Positions 1-7,714 of a stretch of 64,000 bases of DNA are shown piece by piece. This DNA comes from JAKSCF01 sp028279945 (GTDB lineage: Bacteria > Bacillota > Clostridia > Peptostreptococcales > JAAYPU01). The position numbers were made by a program, and so were the translations under genes. Within the stretch, counting starts at the first letter, position 1. Each line of letters opens with the position of its first letter. Below the pieces are notes generated by a model. That model ran no database searches. It worked only from the letters and a program-made list of their open reading frames with translations, and was not told the DNA's origin. Location of the stretch: assembly GCA_028279945.1 (NCBI GenBank), contig JANQMT010000107.1:40425-104424 (forward strand), read 5' to 3'.

Positions 1-513
1 AATACTCACTGTAGAGCCTTCCGATACTTTGCTATCTCTTCTGGCGACTACTAAGGGAAGGTTTAACGCCTCAGCCGTCATATACGCCAGGGGAATCCCT
101 TTTGTTTCGACGGTCACAACATAGTCTGCTTTTTGGTTAATAAATTGTGTTGCAAATACCTCTCCTGCTCTTTTAATAATTGAGGTATCAAACATGATGT
201 CGGATGTATATAAAAAACCTCCTGCCAGGATTCTACTCTCATCTTTTAGCTTGGTGCATATTTCATCCAAAAGGCTCATAGTTGCTTCTTTAGACATGCT
301 TGGCACATATTTAACGCCTCCGGCTGCGCCGGGTATCGTTTCAATTTTTCCCAATTTCATATTATCCATTATTTTTTTTGCTATAACAATGTCTTCACTG
401 ACACTTGACTTGGCTGAATTAAATCTATCTGTAAAGTAATTAAGAGTAAATAATCGATTTGGAGATGCACTTAATATCTTTATAATAGCACCTATTCTTT
501 CGTTTCTCTTCAT
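1..513 (-). CDS. purR: Pur operon repressor PurR, 3' part cut by window edge
   Basis: The reverse strand from an ATG at 513 encodes a protein beginning MKRNERIGAIIKILSASPNR. A winged-helix N-terminus (about residues 1-70, with the SSVSEDIVIAKKIM stretch) is followed by the start of a phosphoribosyltransferase-like domain (VVTVETKGIPLAYMTAEALN). This is the layout of the Bacillus-type PurR repressor, which binds PRPP and controls purine genes. A GGAGGAG ribosome site lies four bases upstream of the ATG. About 171 codons are visible out of a usual 270-280, so the C-terminus lies outside the window. It is divergent from murC. The family assignment is secure; the regulon is not visible here. Confidence 0.9.
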   Translation of the reverse strand, partial: MKRNERIGAIIKILSASPNRLFTLNYFTDRFNSAKSSVSEDIVIAKKIMDNMKLGKIETIPGAAGGVKYVPSMSKEATMSLLDEICTKLKDESRILAGGFLYTSDIMFDTSIIKRAGEVFATQFINQKADYVVTVETKGIPLAYMTAEALNLPLVVARRDSKVSEGSTVSI

Positions 514-614
514 TTATCTCCTCCACGGAATATTTTGAAAATTATGCTCTTTCCTACTATTTTATTTGTTTTATTGTTTTTGTCAAATTCTAAGATGAGA
601 TGGTAAAGGCTTTG

Positions 615-623
615 TGGTATAAT
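615..623 (+). promoter_or_regulatory. Extended -10 promoter candidate for murC
   Basis: TGGTATAAT is a perfect extended -10 element (TG-N-TATAAT) in the 229-bp purR/murC intergenic region. No convincing -35 hexamer lies 16-18 bp upstream, which is tolerated by extended -10 promoters. Transcription from here would give murC a leader of about 110 nt. This is inference from sequence only. Confidence 0.4.
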
Positions 624-742
624 TTGTTTGGATGTGGGTATTATCATTTTACATTATCCATTATTATTTAAGGTAAGTTAACATATTATTATAATGAATT
701 TATTTTTTAAATAGAGTTGAGAGATAGCATTGGAGGTATTTC

Positions 743-2122
743 ATGAATTTGGCAGAAACAATTAATCATATTTACTGTATTGGTATTGGCGGCATTGGTC
801 TTAGTGCTATTGCTGAAATACTTATTATTAAAGGATATCAAGTGTCGGGGTCTGATATTAAAGGGTCTGATATTACCAAACGTTTGGATAAACTGGGTGC
901 CACTATATATACAGGTCATGATAAAGATAACATTCAAAATGTTGATTTGGTTGTGTATACGGCAGCGGTATCTTCCGATAACCCAGAATTAAAATTTGCA
1001 AAAGAAAACAATATTCCATGCATGTCTCGTGCAGAAATGCTTGGACACATCATGAGAGCTTATAAAAATAATGTTGCTGTTTCCGGTACCCACGGAAAAA
1101 CAACTACCACATCCATGATTTCTTTAATTCTTGAAAACAGTTCCATGGACCCTACTATATTAGTAGGCGGAAAGTTGGATAAAATAGGCGGCAATGTTAA
1201 AGTAGGTAACAGCCCCTATTTGGTGACTGAGGCTTGTGAATATGTGGACAGTTTTCTAAAGTTGAGTCCAAGAATCGAAGTCATTTTAAATATTGATTCA
1301 GATCATTTGGATTATTTTAAAGATATTGACCACATTGTTAGTTCATTTGAAAAGTTTGCCAATTTAGTTCCTGATGATGGTTTAATTGTCGCTTATAGTG
1401 CCAATGCTTTTGTAAAAAGTATTATCAACAAAGTATCCTGTAAAGTGATTACTTTTGGTTTTGATAGCAGCTGTGATTATTATGCAGCCAACATCAAGTT
1501 TAATTCTGAAGGTATGCCTATGTTTGATGTTGTTTATCAAAATAAATGGCTTTCCAATGTCCAGCTTTCCATACCCGGTGAGCACAATATTAATAATTCT
1601 TTGGCTGCTTTTGCATGTTGTCATAGTTTAGGCGCTCCTATTGATAAGATTGCAAGTACATTACAATGTTTTAATGGCACCCAAAGGCGTTTTGATATCA
1701 TTGGAACAACCTCTAAGGATATTAAGGTTGTAGATGATTACGCCCATCATCCCGAGGAGATTAAAGCAACTTTAAAAGCTTGCACAAATGTACCCCATAA
1801 GCAGTTGTGGTGTGTTTTTCAGCCTCATACTTTTACCCGTACGAAAGCGCTTTTTAATGAGTTTATTGATGCTTTTGACTGCGCTGATAAGGTGATCATT
1901 ACAGATATTTATGCAGCAAGAGAGAAGAATATTTATAAGATTAATTCTTCTGACCTAGTCAGTGAGATAAAGAAAAGTCATCCCAATAAAGATATTTGTT
2001 ATTTATCCAGCTTTGATGATATTAAATCTAAGGTTTGTGAAAATGCACTGCCTAATGATTTGGTGATTACCATGGGAGCTGGGGATATTTATAAGGTAGC
2101 TGAAATGATAGTGGAAGATTAG
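743..2122 (+). CDS. murC: UDP-N-acetylmuramate--L-alanine ligase
   Basis: This enzyme adds L-alanine to UDP-MurNAc using ATP, the first amino-acid step of cytoplasmic peptidoglycan precursor synthesis. The 459-residue length is normal for MurC. The N-terminal Rossmann fold shows HIYCIGIGGIGLSAIAEI. The Mur-ligase ATP loop SGTHGKTTTTSMI is near residue 114, and the C-terminal DDYAHHPEEIKATLKA motif is typical of MurC. The ATG sits a few bases after TTGGAGG. It is the only plus-strand gene in the first 12 kb, divergent from purR and convergent with the amidohydrolase. Assignment is secure. Confidence 0.97.
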   Translation: MNLAETINHIYCIGIGGIGLSAIAEILIIKGYQVSGSDIKGSDITKRLDKLGATIYTGHDKDNIQNVDLVVYTAAVSSDNPELKFAKENNIPCMSRAEMLGHIMRAYKNNVAVSGTHGKTTTTSMISLILENSSMDPTILVGGKLDKIGGNVKVGNSPYLVTEACEYVDSFLKLSPRIEVILNIDSDHLDYFKDIDHIVSSFEKFANLVPDDGLIVAYSANAFVKSIINKVSCKVITFGFDSSCDYYAANIKFNSEGMPMFDVVYQNKWLSNVQLSIPGEHNINNSLAAFACCHSLGAPIDKIASTLQCFNGTQRRFDIIGTTSKDIKVVDDYAHHPEEIKATLKACTNVPHKQLWCVFQPHTFTRTKALFNEFIDAFDCADKVIITDIYAAREKNIYKINSSDLVSEIKKSHPNKDICYLSSFDDIKSKVCENALPNDLVITMGAGDIYKVAEMIVED

Positions 2123-2127
2123 AGGCA

Positions 2128-2248
2128 AATTAATAATGAATAATTAATAGTTAATAATTAAGGTAAATTTTGCATGCAAAATTTACCTTAAATGTTTACT
2201 TATTATGATTTTCGCCAGAAAATCCTCCTTAATTATTCATTATTAATT
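2128..2248. repeat. AT-rich palindromic repeat element, copy A
   Basis: A 121-bp element between convergent murC and the amidohydrolase. Its ends are a perfect 20-bp inverted repeat (2128-2147 against 2229-2248, core AATAATGAATAATTAA). Inside lie two hairpins: a perfect 34-bp palindrome at 2158-2191 and a 7-bp stem at 2207-2224. A related element with the same four-part layout lies at 15832-15965. It has no coding capacity. It looks like a MITE or other non-autonomous intergenic repeat; the class is inferred. Confidence 0.7.
2158..2191. terminator. Perfect 34-bp palindrome, possible bidirectional terminator
   Basis: TTAAGGTAAATTTTGCA is followed directly by its reverse complement. The palindrome sits between two convergent genes, where a bidirectional terminator would be expected. 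No proper T-run follows on either strand, so termination is uncertain. It is part of the larger repeat element. Confidence 0.4.
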
Positions 2249-2263
2249 ATTCATTTTATTTAT

Positions 2264-3421
2264 TTATAGATTCTCCATTGAATTATATACGATTTTTCCA
2301 TCTATAATGGTCATATTGACTTTGCTTTCTATGTCAAATGGGTGTCCGTCCCATAGGACCATATCTGCATCTTTGCCTTCTTTTAAGCTTCCGATTCTAT
2401 CTGAAACCCCTAGAATTTCTGCCGCATAGATGGTTATGGCTTTAAGGGCTTCTTGTTTATCCAGTCCTGCTTTTGCAGCTAATGCAGCACAAAGGGTCAA
2501 ATATTGTATAGGAATCACGGGATGGTCTGTCATGATGGCCACCTTTATGCCCGCTTTATTTAACACCCCCGGCGTTTCAAAGGTAAGGTTTCTCAATTCA
2601 ACTTTACTTCTTTCTGAGAAGCTGGGTCCTACTATTGCAGGCATATTTTCATGCTTTAGATACTCTGTAATTAAGTGACCTTCCGTACAATGGTCCAGGG
2701 TCATATTCAAATCAAATTCTTTAGCAATTCGAATAGCTGTAAAGATATCATCTGCTCTGTGTGCATGGGCTTTTAGAGGAATCTCTTTTTTTAGCAAAGG
2801 TATTAGCGCTTCCATTTGCATATCATAATCAGGGTGTTTGTCTTCATCATCTGATTCTTTCTTTTCTAAATAATCTTTCGCTTCCATCAAGGTCTCTCTT
2901 AGCAAAGCTGCTGTCGCCATTCTTGTTGAAGGAGATTTGTGTTGGTCGCCGTAAACTCTTTTAGGGTTTTCGCCAAATGCGCATTTAATGGCAGCCGGTT
3001 CTTTCATAATCATATCATCAATTCTTTTTCCATAAGTCTTTATGATGGCAAATTGGCCGGATATGACATTAGCACTTCCCGGTCCTGTAGACGTTGCCGT
3101 TATGCCGCCTTGATACGCCTCTTCAAAGGTACGGTCCATTGGATTGATGGCATCTATGGCTCTTAATTGGGGCGTTATTGGGTCGGTTGCTTCGTTACCA
3201 TCTGCCCCCTCAGAATCTACGCCGTCCTCCCACATTCCAAGATGGCTGTGGGCGTCAATGAATCCGGGAAAAAGCATTTTTCCATCAGCATCGATGATTT
3301 TTTCTCCATCAATATTGATTACTTCAGCTATTTTTTTTATTTTACCATTTTCAATCCATACACATCCGCGTTTAAAGCTTTCGCCTTCCATTGTGTATAT
3401 TTCAGCATTTATTATGATCAT
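2264..3421 (-). CDS. Metal-dependent amidohydrolase (imidazolonepropionase-like)
   Basis: A 385-residue amidohydrolase-superfamily protein. The N-terminal beta-sandwich strands are followed by the metal motif FIDAHSHLG near residue 57. Further ligand candidates are the KAHAHRADD histidines, LDHCTEGH, and the aspartate of IMTDHPVIP near residue 295. The C-terminal end (GKDADMVLWDGHPFD) is typical of the family. A binuclear or mononuclear metal centre hydrolysing an amide or amidine ring bond is expected, but the substrate cannot be read from sequence. The gene lies 15 bp downstream of the PpaX-like gene, so it probably shares its transcript with tex. Confidence 0.85.
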   Translation of the reverse strand: MIIINAEIYTMEGESFKRGCVWIENGKIKKIAEVINIDGEKIIDADGKMLFPGFIDAHSHLGMWEDGVDSEGADGNEATDPITPQLRAIDAINPMDRTFEEAYQGGITATSTGPGSANVISGQFAIIKTYGKRIDDMIMKEPAAIKCAFGENPKRVYGDQHKSPSTRMATAALLRETLMEAKDYLEKKESDDEDKHPDYDMQMEALIPLLKKEIPLKAHAHRADDIFTAIRIAKEFDLNMTLDHCTEGHLITEYLKHENMPAIVGPSFSERSKVELRNLTFETPGVLNKAGIKVAIMTDHPVIPIQYLTLCAALAAKAGLDKQEALKAITIYAAEILGVSDRIGSLKEGKDADMVLWDGHPFDIESKVNMTIIDGKIVYNSMENL

Positions 3422-3436
3422 ATCTTTACCCTTTCT

Positions 3437-4090
3437 TTATTGAGTGTTATTGATATTATCAACAAGTATTAATATGTCTTCTACTTTATTTATGACATAA
3501 TTTGGTTTTTCATTCATATAAAGTTCTTTTGACAATACGCTCCATGATACCACTGCAGATTTTACATTTGCATTTCTTGCACTTTTAATGTCAAATGGGC
3601 TGTCACCTATCATTAATGCCTTCTCGGGTTGACTACCCAATTTTTCTAACGCCTTTAAGATAGGTTCCGGGTGAGGTTTATGTAAAGTACAGTCATCTGC
3701 TGCAACGATGGTTTTAAAATATTGATCTATACCATACTTGGTCAGCCCCATCATCGTTGTGCGTTTCAATCTTGACGTTACAATACCCAGCTTATATCCT
3801 CTGTCAAATAGCTCTTTTATCACTGACTCTATCCCATCAAAGAGGCTGATAAAATTTTCGAATTGCCCATAATGAAAATCTCTATAGATTTCAATTGCTT
3901 CCTCTACCGGTATATCCACTTCTCTTTTTAAGGTAATGGAGAGAGGCTCTCCAAAAGAATTTAAGATATCTTCTCGTTTTTTCTCTTTTCCACTTATTGT
4001 TTTGTATGTATGCTGGAAAGATTGTACAATTAGCTCATTGGTATCCATAACTGTACCATCAAAATCAAATAATATGGTATTCATTTTCAT
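3437..4090 (-). CDS. ppaX: HAD-family phosphatase, PpaX-like pyrophosphatase
   Basis: A 217-residue haloacid dehalogenase-superfamily phosphatase. Motif I is LFDFDGTVMDTNELI (nucleophile Asp near residue 9), motif II lies in GIVTSRLKRTT, and motif IV is MIGDSPFDIKSA. The DTNELIxxSF cap start resembles PpaX, which hydrolyses pyrophosphate released from HPr(Ser-P) dephosphorylation; phosphoglycolate phosphatase is the alternative. No hprK is nearby, so the PpaX call rests on sequence resemblance. The ATG overlaps the tex stop by one base (TAATG), implying translational coupling. A second ATG two codons in is also possible. Confidence 0.75.
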   Translation of the reverse strand: MKMNTILFDFDGTVMDTNELIVQSFQHTYKTISGKEKKREDILNSFGEPLSITLKREVDIPVEEAIEIYRDFHYGQFENFISLFDGIESVIKELFDRGYKLGIVTSRLKRTTMMGLTKYGIDQYFKTIVAADDCTLHKPHPEPILKALEKLGSQPEKALMIGDSPFDIKSARNANVKSAVVSWSVLSKELYMNEKPNYVINKVEDILILVDNINNTQ

Positions 4091-6378
4091 TATTTATTCA
4101 AACCTTTCATACTTAAAGACACTCTTTGTCTATCATCATCAATATTAATAATTTTTACTTTTACCGTATCCCCTACGCTAACGGCATCCATAGGATGTTT
4201 GATGTAACGATCACATATTTGGGAAATGTGTACTAAGCCGTCATTTTTAATGCCAATATCTACAAATGCTCCAAAATCCACTACATTTCTGACGGTTCCC
4301 ATCATTTCCATGTCTAATTTTAAATCTTCAAACTTCAATACGTCATTTCTAAATATAACCTCCGGCATTTCATCTCTTGGATCTCTTCCCGGCTTAATCA
4401 GCTCCTTGACCATGTCTTCCAGCGTGGGCAATCCGATTTCAAGTTTTTCAGCTATTTTTAAAAGGTTATTTTTAAATATGGTTTCTTTTGGTACGGTTTT
4501 CGATTGACGCATCATGGCTTGCTTTATGGCAGCCATATCTTGAAGATTTTTAATTCTTTTACCTGTCTCCAAAGGTTGAATTTCCGGTTCAGGTTTTGCA
4601 AATTCTATAATCTTTTCTTCTACTGCTTTAGCACCGCCTAAATGAATGGTTTCTTGTTCTATTCCCAATAATTTCATGAGCTCTAAAGCTGCATCATAAG
4701 ACTCAGGGTGTACTGCTGTACAATCCAATGCATTGGCACCATCTGTGATTCTTAAAAATCCAGCACATTGTTGATAAGCTTTATCCCCTAGTTTTGTAAC
4801 TTTTTTAAGCTCTTCTCTGCGTGAGAATTTTCCTTGTTCTTCTCTATATTTTACAATGTTTTTGGCAATGGCTGAATTGATACCTGATATGTATTGTAAT
4901 AAGGATGGTGAAGCGGTGTTTAGGTCGACGCCTACACGGTTAACGCAATCCTCCACCACATTTTTTAAAGATTCATCCAGCATAGATTGGTTGACATCAT
5001 GCTGATATTGTCCTACCCCAATGTGTTTGGGGTCGATTTTTACCAGCTCTGCTAATGGGTCCTGCAATCGTCTTCCTATAGATAATGCGCCTCTGGTGGT
5101 CACATCTAAGTCAGGGTATTCTTCTGTCGCCAGTTTTGAAGCAGAATAAACAGATGCCCCTGCTTCACTGACAATGGTATAATGAATTTTTTGATCTATT
5201 TCTTTAAGGGTTTCTGAAACAAATTGTTCCGTTTCTCTAGACGCAGTTCCATTACCAATAGCAATGATATCTGTGTTGTGTTTTTTTAATAATTGTTTTA
5301 ATACCACTTTTGACTTTTCAATTTCTTTTCTGGGCGGAGTAGGGTATATGGTGGTAAATTCTATAAATTTCCCGGTTTCATCTATTGCTGTTATTTTACA
5401 TCCTGTTCTATAGCTTGGATCAACGGCTAGGACTTTTGCATTTTTAACGGGAGGTGTCATTAATAATTTTTCCGTATTTTGCCCAAATACTTTAACCGCT
5501 TCTTTTTCTGCTCTTTCTGAAAGGGTATTCCTTATCTCTCTTTCTATTGAAGGCGCAATTAAGCGTTTGTATGCATCGTCTATGGTTTTTTCCAGCCAAG
5601 GAGTAGAAATGGATTTAGGGTTGGTTATGACATGCTCGTTTAATTTATGTAATATTTCTTCAACAGGGGCTTTAAGCTTAACTTTTAGTTTCTTTTCTTT
5701 TTCACCACGGTTAATGGCCAATATTCGATGATCTGGTATCTTTGCTACTCCCTCAGAGTATTCATAGTACATTTCATATACGGTCTTTTCTTCTTTATCA
5801 ACTGCTTCCGAAATAAGCGTTGCTTCTTTTAAACATTTGTTTCTAATTGCTTCTCTATACTCAGGATTATCGGATATCATTTCCGCTATGATGTCTAATG
5901 CGCCTTGAATGGCTTCTTTTACATCTTTTACACCTTTTTCTTCATCAACAAAAGGCGCAGCCAATTCTTCAAGGGTCCCTTCTGTTGTTTGTTGTTGAAT
6001 AATAAGTTCTGCAAGAGGGTCCAGTCCTTTTTCCTTAGCTTTCCCCGCTCTTGTACGTTTTTTCTGTTTAAATGGTCTGTACAGGTCTTCAACTCTTTGC
6101 AGCACTTCTGCAGATGTAATTTCATTTTTTAATGCTTCCGTCAGCTTTCCTTGTTCTTCAATTAAGCGAGTGACTTCTTGCTTTCTTTCCTCAAGATTTC
6201 GCAGATAAAGAAGTCGCTCATGCAGGTCTCTTAATATCACATCTGTAAGCCCGCCTGTTACCTCTTTTCGATACCTGGCAATAAAGGGTATGGTATTGCC
6301 TTCGTCTATTAGTTTGATTGTGTTTTCAATCTGTGATGTCTTAATGTGGAACTCTTTTGATAATCTTTCAATAATCAT
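4090..6378 (-). CDS. tex: Tex family RNA-binding transcription accessory protein
   Basis: The 762-residue product follows the Tex domain order. It has a helical N-terminal region (IPFIARYRKEVTGGL near residue 30), a YqgF-like RNase H fold (VLAVDPSYRTGCK near residue 320), helix-hairpin-helix repeats (DLNTASPSLLQYISGI near residue 490), and a C-terminal S1 domain (GTVRNVVDFGAFVDIGIKND near residue 690). Tex proteins bind nucleic acid and influence transcription; the exact role in this organism is unknown. A GAGGTGAG ribosome site precedes the ATG. It heads a likely tex-ppaX-amidohydrolase operon. Confidence 0.95.
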   Translation of the reverse strand: MIIERLSKEFHIKTSQIENTIKLIDEGNTIPFIARYRKEVTGGLTDVILRDLHERLLYLRNLEERKQEVTRLIEEQGKLTEALKNEITSAEVLQRVEDLYRPFKQKKRTRAGKAKEKGLDPLAELIIQQQTTEGTLEELAAPFVDEEKGVKDVKEAIQGALDIIAEMISDNPEYREAIRNKCLKEATLISEAVDKEEKTVYEMYYEYSEGVAKIPDHRILAINRGEKEKKLKVKLKAPVEEILHKLNEHVITNPKSISTPWLEKTIDDAYKRLIAPSIEREIRNTLSERAEKEAVKVFGQNTEKLLMTPPVKNAKVLAVDPSYRTGCKITAIDETGKFIEFTTIYPTPPRKEIEKSKVVLKQLLKKHNTDIIAIGNGTASRETEQFVSETLKEIDQKIHYTIVSEAGASVYSASKLATEEYPDLDVTTRGALSIGRRLQDPLAELVKIDPKHIGVGQYQHDVNQSMLDESLKNVVEDCVNRVGVDLNTASPSLLQYISGINSAIAKNIVKYREEQGKFSRREELKKVTKLGDKAYQQCAGFLRITDGANALDCTAVHPESYDAALELMKLLGIEQETIHLGGAKAVEEKIIEFAKPEPEIQPLETGKRIKNLQDMAAIKQAMMRQSKTVPKETIFKNNLLKIAEKLEIGLPTLEDMVKELIKPGRDPRDEMPEVIFRNDVLKFEDLKLDMEMMGTVRNVVDFGAFVDIGIKNDGLVHISQICDRYIKHPMDAVSVGDTVKVKIINIDDDRQRVSLSMKGLNK

Positions 6379-6445
6379 TATCTCACCTCTACTAACATTA
6401 ATACTTGATTACGGATTACAGAATTAATTCTTAACCCTATTCATT

Positions 6446-6510
6446 GTAGATCGAGTACAGAGACTCGACACTACGATATTTAAAGATTCAAGGGCGTATG
6501 CAATACGCCC
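6446..6510. repeat. Two intergenic hairpins, one shared with 32166-32184
   Basis: Between tex and prfB lie GTAG...TCGAGT/ACTCGA...CTAC (6446-6474) and GGGCGTAT-GCA-ATACGCCC (6492-6510). The second hairpin recurs almost exactly at 32166-32184 with loop CGC. Read on the plus strand it is followed by CTGCTTTTTATTTT. Read from prfB, which ends just above it, there is no T-run. These look like dispersed palindromic repeats; termination of prfB here is possible but not clear. Confidence 0.5.
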
Positions 6511-6517
6511 CTGCTTT

Positions 6518-7625
6518 TTATTTTATAGCATCTTGCTTTAGCTTTTCGTTGATAAAAAGGTCAATGTCGCCATCCATTACGGATTGTACATTCCCTACCT
6601 CCGTATTGGTTCTATGGTCTTTAACCATGGTATACGGATGAAAGACATAAGATCTTATTTGATTTCCCCAAGAAATCTGCCCATAATCGCCTTTAAGCTC
6701 TTCTACTTTTTCTTTTTGTTCTCTTTCTTTTAAATCTAAGAGCTTCGCCATTAATACTTTCATTGCCGTATCTTTGTTCTGATGCTGAGACCTTTCATTT
6801 TGGCACTGAACGACAATGTTGGTAGGCAAATGTGTAATCCGAATGGCTGAGTCCGTTTTGTTGACATGCTGGCCTCCGGCACCACTTGCACGGTAAGTGT
6901 CTATTCTCAAATCATTGGGGTCAATATCTATATGAATATTATCATCTATTTCAGGCATTACGTCTAATGATGCAAAGGAAGTATGTCGTCTTCCTGAGGA
7001 ATCAAAAGGTGATATTCTTACAATCCTATGAACACCTCTCTCATTTTTCAGGTATCCGTAAGCATTTTCACCTTGTATCAGAAAATCTGCACTCTTAATG
7101 CCGCCTTCTTTATCCGGGAGAAAGTTTAAGGTTTTTATTTTGAATTTCTTTCTCTCTGCCCATCGCGTATACATACGTACCAGCATTTCGGCCCAGTCTT
7201 GTGCATCTAAACCTCCTGAACCGGCATGTATGGAAATGATCGCATTATTGCCATCGTACTCTCCACTGAGCAGTACTTTAATTTTCATCTCATCTACTTC
7301 TTTTTCTAATGCAGAAAAAGATGTTTCGATTTCTTTTATTAAAGACTCGTCGGCTTCTTCTATGGCTAGTTCGATTAATACGGATAAATCCTCAAAATTA
7401 CTTTCAAGCTTTTGATGTTGTTGTATTTTGGTTTCTATTTCTTTTTTCATTTTGAGGGTTTTTTGAGCTTTTTGGTGATCATCCCAGAAAGTATCCGAAA
7501 GCGTTTCTTTTTCCATCTCCATTAATTGATCATTTAATGCTTCTATGTCAAAGTGAAACACCCAGTTCTTGTATGTTTTCCTCTATGCCGCCCAGCTCAT
7601 AACTCAGCTGTTCTAATTGAATCAT
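6518..7625 (-). CDS. prfB: Peptide chain release factor 2, with programmed +1 frameshift
   Basis: RF2 recognises UGA and UAA and triggers peptide release on the ribosome. The 25-codon first segment starts with ATG at 7625 (MIQLEQLSYELGG) and ends in CTT TGA at 7553-7548. A +1 slip on CTT-T continues into DIEALNDQLMEMEKE and the rest of RF2. The catalytic GGQ is visible in RASGAGGQHVNKTDSAIR, and the codon-recognition region lies before it. Counting both frames the product is about 368 residues, normal for RF2. An upstream AAAGGGATGTG serves as ribosome site. It follows secA by 89 bp, a synteny conserved across Firmicutes. A naive call would start at GTG 7561 and miss the N-terminus. Confidence 0.96.
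7547..7571 (-). promoter_or_regulatory. prfB autoregulatory frameshift site
   Basis: On the reverse strand the order is CTGGGTG, TTTCA, then CTTTGAC, with the in-frame UGA at 7550-7548. The slippery CUU-U before UGA-C matches the canonical RF2 recoding site. The internal Shine-Dalgarno-like element is GGGTG, weaker than the usual AGGGGG. Low RF2 lets ribosomes pause at UGA and slip to +1, so RF2 controls its own synthesis. This mechanism is established for prfB in many bacteria; here it is read directly from the sequence. Confidence 0.92.
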
Positions 7626-7714
7626 TTTATCACATCCCTTTGAATTTATGATTTAAGATTAGATATTTTGTTTTTACAAAATTTCTTTCATTCCTATCTT
7701 CTATCCTCTAGACC

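Noticed and set aside
3144..3472. Plus-strand frames of about 100 codons opposite the amidohydrolase.
   Set aside because: They lie antisense to a well-supported gene and have no ribosome site or family features.
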